NCBI GenBank assembly: GCA_947631715.1
Contig: CANRMK010000012.1
Coordinates: forward strand, 1-15,575
Direction: 5' to 3'
Source: an uncultured Acetatifactor sp.
GTDB lineage: Bacteria; Bacillota; Clostridia; Lachnospirales; Lachnospiraceae
DNA length: 15,575 nucleotides
Shown piece after piece: positions 6,185-13,547 of the stretch. Below the pieces are notes generated by a model. The model was given only the letters and a program-made list of their open reading frames with translations, was not told where the DNA came from and made no database searches. Numbering within the stretch: the stretch's first letter is position 1; every line of letters starts with the position of its first letter. A program made the position numbers and the translations under genes.

Positions 6185-6616
6185 TCAGTCCTCTTCCAGC
6201 TGTCCGATCCTGCGGCAGTGTTTTTCTTCTCCGGAAAACGGCGTTTCCAGGAACGTATCCACAATCTCCGCCGCCAGATTCGGTCCAAGGATCCCGCCGC
6301 CTAAGGCCAGCACATTGGCATCGTTATGAAGCCTGGTCATCTTTGCCGACAGAGTGTCCGCGCAGAGCGCGCAGCGTATTCCCTTTACCTTGTTGGCCGC
6401 AATGCTGATGCCTATGCCTGTAGTGCAGATCACGATTCCCTTCTCGCACCGCCCCTCTGCCACAGCCCTGGCGACCGCCTTCCCAAATGCGGGATAATCA
6501 CAGCTCTCTCTGCTGTAACACCCCATGTCTTCCACATCGATCCCTTTCTCCCGCAGGTGGGCAATCATCTTCTGTTTCAGATCATATCCGCCGTGATCGC
6601 TTCCTATGGCTACCAT
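6185..6616 (-). CDS. rpiB: Ribose-5-phosphate isomerase B
   Basis: A 143-residue RpiB/LacA-LacB-type isomerase interconverting ribose 5-phosphate and ribulose 5-phosphate; some relatives use allose 6-phosphate. Visible motifs are GSDHGGYDLK (5-14), CDYPAFGKAVA (39-49), the active-site loop ICTTGIGISIAANK with catalytic base Cys64 (63-76), and RLHNDANVLALGGG (95-108) for phosphate binding. The ATG at 6614-6616 is chosen because MVAIGSDHGGY aligns with known RpiB starts and GAGGTG lies four bases upstream. The ATG at 6628 has no ribosome site. It lies 33 bases after the tsaC-type gene and 65 bases before upp, in the same direction. The Cys64 form points to isomerase B rather than a sugar-specific LacA. 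Confidence 0.95.
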   Translation of the reverse strand: MVAIGSDHGGYDLKQKMIAHLREKGIDVEDMGCYSRESCDYPAFGKAVARAVAEGRCEKGIVICTTGIGISIAANKVKGIRCALCADTLSAKMTRLHNDANVLALGGGILGPNLAAEIVDTFLETPFSGEEKHCRRIGQLEED

Positions 6617-6649
6617 GTTCCACCTCATTCCAAGCGTGCCTGTCCGCTT

Positions 6650-7726
6650 TTATACCCTGACCACCGTATGTCCCGCCGCCTTTAACAGCCGGTTCATAAT
6701 GGCCTGTCCGAAATCCCGGTCCGTAAAACACTCACAGTATATTTTTGTCACATTCTCGTCATCCATCTGCCGGAGAGCGGAATACAGATTCCTGGCGATA
6801 CTGTCCTGATCTTTCCTTGCTCCCAGACATGTTACCACGTCCGCCCGGTACTGTCCCACCGTCTCTTTCGTGCCGATGATCCCCGTGCGCTCTCCCGCCC
6901 GGGCATCTTCCGCCGCTTTCCGGTTCATGTAGGCAGCCACATGCTCCGAAGTCCCCTCCACAATGACCAGGTCCCCTCTCGGCGCATAATGCCGGTATTT
7001 CATTCCGGGCGCCCTGGGCGCCTGCGCGCTGCTGCCGTCAAGAATTGTGACATCTATGTCAACTTCTCCCAGCACGCGGCTCAGCATCATTTGGGTCACA
7101 TACCCCGGCCGCAGAATCTGAGGCGGCGTTACCGTCAGGTCGATGATCGTGGATTCCAGCCCGATCCCTGCCGCACCCCCGTCCAGGATCATATTGATCC
7201 TGCCATTCATATCCTCCGTCACATAACGGCCCTCGGTAGGGCTCGGCTTTCCGGAAAGATTTGCGCTGGGCGCAGCGATAAAGCCGCCGCCGTACTGGAT
7301 CAGCTTTCTCGCCGCAGGGTGGGACGGAAAGCGCACCGCCACAGTATCCAGACCGCCCGTAGTCTCCCCGGGCACCCTGTCCGCTTTCTTTAGGATCATG
7401 GTAAGCGGGCCTGGCCAGAACGCATCCGCGATCCGGACCGCTTCCTCCGGCACCTCAGCCGCGATCTCTCCCAGGTCCTGCACACGGCAGATGTGTACGA
7501 TCAGAGGATTGTCGGAGGGCCGTCCCTTTGCCGCATAGATCCGCCTGGCGGATTCCCGGTTCAGAGCGTCTCCGCCCAGGCCATATACCGTTTCCGTTGG
7601 GAACGCCACGAGGCCGCCGCTTTTTATAATATTCCCGGCGCGGCGCAGGATTTCCTCCTCTTTCCCGGAAAAGCCTGACGAACCGTCCGATATCTTTTCT
7701 ATGATCGTATTCACATTTTCTCCCAT
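6650..7726 (-). CDS. L-threonylcarbamoyladenylate synthase, two-domain Sua5 type
   Basis: A 358-residue cytosolic enzyme using threonine, bicarbonate and ATP to make threonylcarbamoyl-AMP, the donor for t6A37 on ANN-decoding tRNAs. The YrdC domain (about 22-215) shows GGLVAFPTETVYGLGGDAL (37-55), KGRPSDNPLIVHI (67-79) and AAPSANLSGKPSPT (151-164). The linker APGMKYRHYAP (239-249) leads into a C-terminal Sua5 domain (about 250-358). This marks the long Sua5/YwlC form rather than short TsaC. The start ATG has GGAG five bases upstream. It is the first gene of the operon running to the wall-hydrolase gene and lies 33 bases before rpiB. Confidence 0.95.
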   Translation of the reverse strand: MGENVNTIIEKISDGSSGFSGKEEEILRRAGNIIKSGGLVAFPTETVYGLGGDALNRESARRIYAAKGRPSDNPLIVHICRVQDLGEIAAEVPEEAVRIADAFWPGPLTMILKKADRVPGETTGGLDTVAVRFPSHPAARKLIQYGGGFIAAPSANLSGKPSPTEGRYVTEDMNGRINMILDGGAAGIGLESTIIDLTVTPPQILRPGYVTQMMLSRVLGEVDIDVTILDGSSAQAPRAPGMKYRHYAPRGDLVIVEGTSEHVAAYMNRKAAEDARAGERTGIIGTKETVGQYRADVVTCLGARKDQDSIARNLYSALRQMDDENVTKIYCECFTDRDFGQAIMNRLLKAAGHTVVRV

Positions 7727-7762
7727 GCCTCTCCGAAATTCCGGCGCCCCAGGTCCAAATGA

Positions 7763-7791
7763 ATTATAACACAGTTAAATATCCTCAACAA
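7763..7791 (-). promoter_or_regulatory. Promoter of the sua5-rpiB-upp-dCMP deaminase operon
   Basis: On the minus strand TTGTTG (7786-7791) and TATAAT (7763-7768) are 17 bases apart. The -10 is perfect; the -35 is only half consensus. Transcription would start near 7756, about 30 bases before the sua5-type ATG. A 7-bp inverted repeat (7797-7817) lies directly upstream of the -35. Confidence 0.7.
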
Positions 7792-7796
7792 CATAT

Positions 7797-7817
7797 TTTT
7801 CCGCAGATAACGGAAAA
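7797..7817. repeat. Inverted repeat upstream of the sua5 promoter
   Basis: TTTTCCG (7797-7803) and CGGAAAA (7811-7817) are exact inverted copies around a 7-base centre, just upstream of the -35 box at 7786-7791 and downstream of the terminator at 7826-7852. No long T tract follows on either strand. It could be an operator half-site pair or part of a tandem terminator. Confidence 0.4.
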
Positions 7818-7825
7818 TGGCGGCA

Positions 7826-7852
7826 GAAAAGAAACGGCAGATCACTCTGCCG
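7826..7852 (-). terminator. Terminator of the MMPL-GLUG unit, stop codon in the loop
   Basis: CGGCAGA (minus strand, 7846-7852) pairs with TCTGCCG (7835-7841) around the loop GTGA, and TTTCTTTTC follows. The TGA stop of the GLUG gene (7842-7844) lies in the loop, so the stem overlaps the last codons. A second CGGCAGA on the plus strand (7820-7826) repeats one arm, giving an alternative pairing. Confidence 0.65.
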
Positions 7853-10800
7853 CCTCCTGTTTCTTTTCCGCTCTCTTCTTTTTTGCGCGTTTTCGGAGCC
7901 CTAGAAAGGATACCAGCACAAGCGCTCCGCCGGCCGCTGCCCCCACTGCCGGCAAAGGCACTCCGCCTCCGACAGCGGCAATGCAGAAGATCTCTCCGGT
8001 TCCGGTCATGTCTACCTGCAGATACCGTCCTCTTGCCTTGCTCTCCAATTTCTCCCATGTTCCGTCAGACAGCCCCCAGACCTGCGCATTTTCATAGGGA
8101 TTTAAGAGCCGCACCGGAAACATTTCCTCCTCCGGCAGAGGGCTGTTCTCCAGGGAAATATCATAAATGACATACTCTTTCCCGGCGTCTTCCGGCGGCT
8201 CTGCGTCTCCTATGTGCACGCTCAGCCTTGTATCCTCCGTAAATTTCTGCTCCACCAGCGCATACGGCAGCTCATAGTCTGTCTGGCCGGAGCTCTTTTC
8301 ACTGCTCTCCACCACAGGGACATTCTCATGATACTCGCCCCGGATCACCAGGTTCCCGCTCATGACCTGGTCCGAGTAATCCGGCCACACGCCATAGTAT
8401 CCCTCACGCTCCGGCATCTGGGGATAATGCAGCCCGCTGAGGCTCTGCCCGAATTTCACCTCTTCGTATCCCAGGCTGTTGTCCTCCACTCTGTAGAACA
8501 CCTTTAAATGTCTGAAATCCCTGGGCACATCCTCCCTGGCCAGAAGCTCCTGATAGCTGATGGGTTCGGCCACTCCCGCATAGCTGACGCCGTCGATCCC
8601 GCAGAGTATGTCATCCACATAATAATTGCCGTACACATTCAGCTCTCCGTCCGCTCCCGCCATCTGAAGATCGGCCACCTGGCCCGCGATAGCGCCTTTT
8701 CGGTCTGAGGAAGCCTCCACATTCACAATGGCATAACAGTTCTGCAGGGTATTGGCATATCCGGCAATTCCCCCTACATTGCTGCCCCCCGATACGTCGC
8801 ACAGGGCATAGCTGTTCCTGATCACTGTCAGAGATTCCCCGCAGATGCCTCCCACATAGTCCCCCTCTGTGCTCTCCACGCTTCCGTAAGCTTCAGAGTC
8901 CGTCACGATCCCATGCCCCATATAGCCTGCAATGCCGCCTGCACCGTCTTTTTTGGCAGTCACGAAACCTTTGTTGACGCCGCTTTCGATGACGCACTTC
9001 ATAATAAAGCGCCGTCCCATCTCATAATCAATGTTTCCCGCCGCGTTTCCCTCCGGATCCTCCTCGTCTATCGCCATGGAGCCTGCAATGCCCCCGATAT
9101 TGATGTCTCCCCTTACAACGCCCTCATTGGTACAGAAATCCGCACGTCCGGTGGTAATGAAATCGATCTCATCATCGGAGACCTCCTCATACATCTCTTC
9201 CACGCTGAAGCCCTTGCCGGAAAGGTTATCCGCAAGCAGGTTGAACACCACGTTCATCTGATCGTTCACCGCCTTGAGGTCCGTGCCGGTCTGATCCGAA
9301 TAGCTGGAAGCATTCCGGTTCAGGTCCTTTAAGCCGTCCGTCATTCCCTTGACCTGGCCGTAAAGCGCATTCCTGCTGTCGTTGAACTCGCCTCCGAGAG
9401 TCGAGAATGTGATATCCGGCTGTTCTTTCAGATAATCCGCTATATTTTTCGTCTGCTGCGCTGCATTCTGCAGAGAAGCCGCCATGCTCTTCAGGCGCTC
9501 CATGGCCGTTCCCGTATCCATTTCAAGGTCTCCGCCGCTGACTGTCGCGTTCCGGAGCGCTTTTTCCATCTCTTCTTCGAACTGCTGAAAGGAATCTCCC
9601 GCACTGGCGATTCCACTCGTTACGCCGGGGAGCTGGTCTGTCACATAATCCAGCCTTGCATTGATTTCATGAATCTGCTGCACATTCGTGTCTGCGAAAT
9701 TGCTCACCTGATCCGCCATGCCATGCCCGGTGTCAAGCGCTTCGTCTCCATAGGCAGTGATCCGGTCCACATCGGACTGCACAGTATTTTTCCCCGACTG
9801 CAGGTGGTCCAGCGTCCCATCGATCAGATCGTGAAGCTTATTGACGGCGTTCCTGAGCGATTCTGCCTCATCCACTTCTATGTAAGGCTCCATCTGCCCC
9901 ACAATGCCGCCTACGTCTTTTCTGCCGAATACATTGCCTGTATTTCTGCAGTGAGACATCACTCCCGCCTGACGTCCTGCGATTCCCCCGATATTGTACC
10001 CGGTATGCTCGTATCCCACCGTTCCATCGTTGGTACAGCTCGTGATGGTCCCGTCAGAATATCCCGCTATTCCGCCGGTATCCACGCCGCTGTAAAAATC
10101 CACTTCCCCGTCGGAAGAGCTGATACCGGAGAACAGCCCTGTCTCCATCTCATCGTCTTTCTCCACCCACTCGCTGTCATCGTTGATTCCGGAATGGTTA
10201 TGGCATCGGGCCATAGAGCCGTGGTTCGCCCCCACAATGCCGCCGGTGGTATAATAGCCGGCCACATGGCCATAGACATCACAGTCAGTGATTGTGCCTG
10301 ACGCACCGTTAATGCCCGCAATGCCCCCTACCGTGTCCTGGCTCTTCACGGTACCGGTGAAATCACAGTTCTGTATCACCCCATAGTTGACGCCGCAGAT
10401 ACTGCCGATGCACTCCTGTTCCTCAGTTCCCTCCACCTTTCCCTGGAGCTTCAGATTTTTCACCGTGCCGCTCTGAGTGATATAGCGGAACAATCCTCCC
10501 GCATAGCCGTCTCCCTCGCACCGGAAGCCGGAAATGGTATGATTGTTCCCGTCAAAAACGCCTGCAAAGATAGGGATCATCTGGACATCCGTTCCGGTCA
10601 GATCAATATCCTGCTGCAGAATGACCCACTTGTCCGCAGACCAGGAGTCCAGTCCGCATTGTGACGCAAACTCCGCAAACTCTTCAGCCGTTTCGATCAT
10701 GACAGTTTCCTGCGGCTTTTCCTCCGGCTGCTCCTCTTCCTGTGCCTCCGCACTGTCCGGCGCCGCTTCCAGGCTCCTCACCGGGAGCATACTGCATGCC

Positions 10801-10856
10801 AGGATCAAAGCGAGACCGGCAGCCGCCATTTTCTTTCCGTTTCCGTTCCTCTTCAT
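7842..10856 (-). CDS. Large exported GLUG-repeat surface protein with helical insert and C-terminal anchor
   Basis: A 1004-residue protein from the ATG at 10854-10856 (AGGGG seven bases upstream); the frame is open to a GTG/ATG at 10892 that lacks support. Residues 1-32 are a signal peptide (MKRNGNGKKMAAAGLALILA...). About 108-320 and 565-725 hold GLUG-type repeats such as VGGIAGINGASGTITDCDV, NIGGIAGRQAGVMSHCRNTG and VGGICGESLTVIRNSYA, which build a right-handed beta-helix. About 325-550 is a long helical, heptad-rich insert (Gln/Asp/Asn/Ala rich). The end has PLPAVG, a hydrophobic segment (about 968-986) and a basic tail RKRAKKKRAEKKQ. It probably stands on the outer face of the membrane or wall. 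It is cotranscribed with the MMPL transporter 63 bases upstream, suggesting a shared task. Cargo or ligand is unknown. Confidence 0.82.
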   Translation of the reverse strand: MKRNGNGKKMAAAGLALILACSMLPVRSLEAAPDSAEAQEEEQPEEKPQETVMIETAEEFAEFASQCGLDSWSADKWVILQQDIDLTGTDVQMIPIFAGVFDGNNHTISGFRCEGDGYAGGLFRYITQSGTVKNLKLQGKVEGTEEQECIGSICGVNYGVIQNCDFTGTVKSQDTVGGIAGINGASGTITDCDVYGHVAGYYTTGGIVGANHGSMARCHNHSGINDDSEWVEKDDEMETGLFSGISSSDGEVDFYSGVDTGGIAGYSDGTITSCTNDGTVGYEHTGYNIGGIAGRQAGVMSHCRNTGNVFGRKDVGGIVGQMEPYIEVDEAESLRNAVNKLHDLIDGTLDHLQSGKNTVQSDVDRITAYGDEALDTGHGMADQVSNFADTNVQQIHEINARLDYVTDQLPGVTSGIASAGDSFQQFEEEMEKALRNATVSGGDLEMDTGTAMERLKSMAASLQNAAQQTKNIADYLKEQPDITFSTLGGEFNDSRNALYGQVKGMTDGLKDLNRNASSYSDQTGTDLKAVNDQMNVVFNLLADNLSGKGFSVEEMYEEVSDDEIDFITTGRADFCTNEGVVRGDINIGGIAGSMAIDEEDPEGNAAGNIDYEMGRRFIMKCVIESGVNKGFVTAKKDGAGGIAGYMGHGIVTDSEAYGSVESTEGDYVGGICGESLTVIRNSYALCDVSGGSNVGGIAGYANTLQNCYAIVNVEASSDRKGAIAGQVADLQMAGADGELNVYGNYYVDDILCGIDGVSYAGVAEPISYQELLAREDVPRDFRHLKVFYRVEDNSLGYEEVKFGQSLSGLHYPQMPEREGYYGVWPDYSDQVMSGNLVIRGEYHENVPVVESSEKSSGQTDYELPYALVEQKFTEDTRLSVHIGDAEPPEDAGKEYVIYDISLENSPLPEEEMFPVRLLNPYENAQVWGLSDGTWEKLESKARGRYLQVDMTGTGEIFCIAAVGGGVPLPAVGAAAGGALVLVSFLGLRKRAKKKRAEKKQEAAE

Positions 10857-10869
10857 TCTTATACCCCTA

Positions 10870-10885
10870 GCGTGCTTCAGCACGC
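10870..10885. repeat. GC-rich palindrome upstream of the GLUG gene
   Basis: GCGTGCT and AGCACGC are exact inverted copies around two bases, giving a GNRA-like TGAA loop on the minus strand. It lies directly before the AGGGG ribosome site of the GLUG gene. It lacks a T tract, so it looks like an mRNA-stability or translation-control hairpin rather than a terminator. Confidence 0.6.
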
Positions 10886-10898
10886 ATACCAATCCAAA

Positions 10899-10918
10899 TT
10901 TGAAAGTTTACTTTCAAA
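10899..10918. repeat. AT-rich palindrome just after the MMPL stop
   Basis: TTTGAAAGT (10899-10907) and ACTTTCAAA (10910-10918) are exact inverted copies around two bases, one base after the MMPL TAA (10920-10922). No T run follows on the minus strand. Together with the palindrome at 10870-10885 it fills most of the 63-base spacer. It could be a protein-binding site or a processing hairpin. Confidence 0.6.
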
Positions 10919-10919
10919 C

Positions 10920-13412
10920 TTATATCCCTGCCTCTCCGCTGTTTTCCTGTTCGAGAAGCGTTTCCAGATCGCTTCCGTCATCCTGGCGTTCCTCCAGCTT
11001 GCCCATATTCACGAACAGGCTGGCATCTCCCCGCACAAATCCGTGCATCTCGCCGATGACGGTACCGTTGATCTGGCCCTGGACAAGGCCGTCCACGCGC
11101 ATCAGGCCCGAAGTTCGTTCCAGCTTTAAGGGAATGGAGACTGCAAAGGATGTCTTATCAATGACTTTCTCACCCAAAAGCAGTATCTGTGGCAGCACGA
11201 ACATGACAATAATGATGGAAATAATGGTCCCACGGCCCAGGCACTGTCCGATGCCGCAGATCGCACCGTCTGAGGACATCTTCCCGATAAAGATCCCCGC
11301 CAGCGCCAGCATGGAACCGGAAGTCACGATAGTGGGAAAGGCAAAATTCATGGTCTCTATGATTGCATCTTTTTTAGGCATCTTGTCTTTCAGTTCCATA
11401 AATCGCCCCGAGATCACAATGGCATAGTCGATGTTGGCGCCCATCTGAATGGAGCTGACGATCAGATAGCTCATAAAGAACAGGTTCTTCCCCTGGATCG
11501 CAGGAAAAGAGAAGTTGGTCCATATGGCGCCCTGAATGATCAGGATCAGCAGCACAGGCATACCTGCAGACATAAAGGTAAACAGAAGCACTACCAGCAC
11601 CGCCAGGATGGACACCACATTGACCACTGTATTATCAGTCTGGAATGTCTTATACAGATCGTACTGGCTGGTGGCCTCCCCGGGAATCAGCACCGGCTCT
11701 TCATAATACTTTGCGGCGATCTCATGCATTTCATCGAGGAAGGCAAAGGTCTCATCCCCCTCCTCCGGCAGATTCAGATAGACCAGCATACGGCTGTACT
11801 GCTCTCCCTGCAGCTGATCCAGAGCGATCTGCATCTGAGAATGGGCGTCCTCCAGGGTGTCCATCATCTCATCGTCCAGCGTTACATACCCCTCATCCAC
11901 CTCATCATAGAGGAACATGAACATGTCGATCAGCGGCACGCTGTAAGTGGAAAGCCCGTTTATGATCTTTGCGTAATTTTCATCGTTGACCGCATAGGCC
12001 ATATACAGCAGCTCCGCCACCTCGTAATCCAGCTCCAGCAGCTCCGAAAAGTCCCTGGCCGTCAGCTTATCCGTGAGCATATACCCGTCCATGGCCTCCG
12101 TGTTCGCCAGGCCCATGGTGTAATCCACCTCCGGCCGTGCGTCCAGCTCTTTCAGCAGCTGCTTTTCCTTTTCGTAATTTCCCGCCGGTACGATCATGGC
12201 CACCATGTTGCTGGAGCCAAAGCTCTCCTCGATCATTTCGTCCACCACCATGGCATCGCTCTTCACCGGCGTCTCCAGCATGGAATAGCCATACACATAC
12301 GGACACTTGGAGGAGATCAGAAAGGCTCCCACGATCATCACCACAAAAAGCGGCGGCATGATATATCTTGTCTTATATGCAAATTTTCCCACAAAAGGGA
12401 TCTTGGGAATGAAACTTCTGTGATGGGTTCTGTCCATAGCCTTTCCGAACAGCATGATCAGGCCGGGCATCAGCAAAAATACCGCCAGCAGGCTCAGCAG
12501 GATCGCCCTGATCAGACACAGGGCCATATCGCTGCCGATGCCGAACTGCATGAACATCATGGCGATCAGGCCGCCGATCGTTGTCAAAGAGCTGGACGAA
12601 ATCTCCGGTATGGCCTTGCTCAGGGCTACAATATCCGCCTCGCGGATAGGTAACTTCTGATGCTCCTCCTTATACCGGTTGCAGAAAATGACCGCATAAT
12701 CAATAGACAATGCCAGCTGCAGCACGATAGTCACGGAATTGGACACAAAAGAAATCGTCCCCATAATAAAATTAGTGCCTTTTGTGATCAGCGCCGCCGC
12801 ACAGAAAGTGAGAAGCAGCACAGGCACCTCCGCCCAGGTCTGGGAGGTAAGCAAAAGCACCGTCACCACTACCACTGCGACCAGGACACTGATCACCTGC
12901 ATCTCGCTGGCGATCTGTTCCGCAGAGGCGTCTCCCATGCTGGTGGACACGTAAATATCATAATCCCCCAGCATTTCCTTTACCTGGTCCAGCGCCTCCA
13001 AAGCCCTGTCGTCCGTCTCCTCATAACCGAATGTAATATCATACAGCGCGGAAAAATTATTGTAGTGCTCCTGTGTATCGTCAAAGGAGAGCATGATCAC
13101 GGTATCCAGGGCTTCCAGCCTATCCGCGATGCGCTCCGCTTCATCGTAGGGGATATTCGTCACCATTACCTGGGCCGTGCCATATGTAATGAATTGTTCC
13201 TCCATCCGGTCCAGGCCCTGGCTGGTCTCAGTCGTATCGGGAAGATACGCCGACATGGCGTTCTCCACACTCACCCAGTTCATGGATATCACAGAAAAAA
13301 TGATCGCAATGCCGAACAATAGAAAGAACAGATTTCGCCTGTCCACGACGAATGTGGCGACCTTTGTCATAAAGCTGTCATTTTCGCCGCCATTCTTAGA
13401 TTTGCCAGCCAT
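10920..13412 (-). CDS. MMPL/RND-superfamily membrane transporter (HAE3-like)
   Basis: An 830-residue transporter in two similar halves. Each half is a membrane helix, a large extracellular domain, then a bundle of about five helices. Half one starts with RRNLFFLLFGIAIIFSVI and has a helix-4-type motif ALSIDYAVIFCNRYKEE (Asp238-Tyr239). Half two has GANIDYAIVISGRFMELKDK (Asp662-Tyr663). These buried Asp-Tyr pairs are the proton-relay positions of MmpL/RND pumps. After the last helix (about 745) the tail carries six tandem tetrapeptides of the form hydrophobic-x-Gly-x (773-796) and an acidic end. The ATG at 13410-13412 has AGGGGTGG four bases upstream; the longer frame to 13478 starts upstream of the predicted transcript start. 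Substrate is unknown; lipids, peptides or toxic amphiphiles are possible. Confidence 0.9.
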   Translation of the reverse strand: MAGKSKNGGENDSFMTKVATFVVDRRNLFFLLFGIAIIFSVISMNWVSVENAMSAYLPDTTETSQGLDRMEEQFITYGTAQVMVTNIPYDEAERIADRLEALDTVIMLSFDDTQEHYNNFSALYDITFGYEETDDRALEALDQVKEMLGDYDIYVSTSMGDASAEQIASEMQVISVLVAVVVVTVLLLTSQTWAEVPVLLLTFCAAALITKGTNFIMGTISFVSNSVTIVLQLALSIDYAVIFCNRYKEEHQKLPIREADIVALSKAIPEISSSSLTTIGGLIAMMFMQFGIGSDMALCLIRAILLSLLAVFLLMPGLIMLFGKAMDRTHHRSFIPKIPFVGKFAYKTRYIMPPLFVVMIVGAFLISSKCPYVYGYSMLETPVKSDAMVVDEMIEESFGSSNMVAMIVPAGNYEKEKQLLKELDARPEVDYTMGLANTEAMDGYMLTDKLTARDFSELLELDYEVAELLYMAYAVNDENYAKIINGLSTYSVPLIDMFMFLYDEVDEGYVTLDDEMMDTLEDAHSQMQIALDQLQGEQYSRMLVYLNLPEEGDETFAFLDEMHEIAAKYYEEPVLIPGEATSQYDLYKTFQTDNTVVNVVSILAVLVVLLFTFMSAGMPVLLILIIQGAIWTNFSFPAIQGKNLFFMSYLIVSSIQMGANIDYAIVISGRFMELKDKMPKKDAIIETMNFAFPTIVTSGSMLALAGIFIGKMSSDGAICGIGQCLGRGTIISIIIVMFVLPQILLLGEKVIDKTSFAVSIPLKLERTSGLMRVDGLVQGQINGTVIGEMHGFVRGDASLFVNMGKLEERQDDGSDLETLLEQENSGEAGI

Positions 13413-13469
13413 TTTACCACCCCTTTGTGCTTTCTCATAAGATTTTTTTCTGGCCGATATCGTCACATT

Positions 13470-13498
13470 ATTATACAACCCTTTCCCCGCCTTGTCAT
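13470..13498 (-). promoter_or_regulatory. Sigma-A-type promoter of the MMPL-GLUG unit
   Basis: ATGACA (13493-13498) and TATAAT (13470-13475) on the minus strand are 17 bases apart, with the -10 perfect and the -35 five of six. Transcription would start near 13463, giving about 50 bases of leader before the MMPL ATG. This start excludes the longer MMPL reading frame from 13478. Confidence 0.82.
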
Positions 13499-13508
13499 GC
13501 CATATCCA

Positions 13509-13526
13509 TGAACGATTTGTGAACGA
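13509..13526. promoter_or_regulatory. Direct repeat with 11-bp period upstream of the MMPL promoter
   Basis: TGAACGA occurs twice (13509-13515 and 13520-13526), four bases apart, an 11-bp period. The repeats lie at about -46 to -63 relative to the inferred start. That spacing and position fit an activator of the OmpR/PhoB response-regulator type, by analogy only. No regulator gene is in the window. Confidence 0.5.
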
Positions 13527-13547
13527 ATCATAAAAAGAAAATAAATT

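Noticed and set aside
6617..6628. Upstream ATG for rpiB
   Set aside because: It has no ribosome site, and the internal ATG matches known RpiB N-termini with GAGGTG in front of it.
10870..10918. Palindromes considered as a CRISPR repeat or IS end
   Set aside because: The two differ in sequence, there are no further copies or spacers in the window, and no transposase or target duplication was found.
13527..13547. Terminator after the amidase remnant
   Set aside because: The region is T-rich but has no convincing stem, only TAAAATTTA, so it was not listed.
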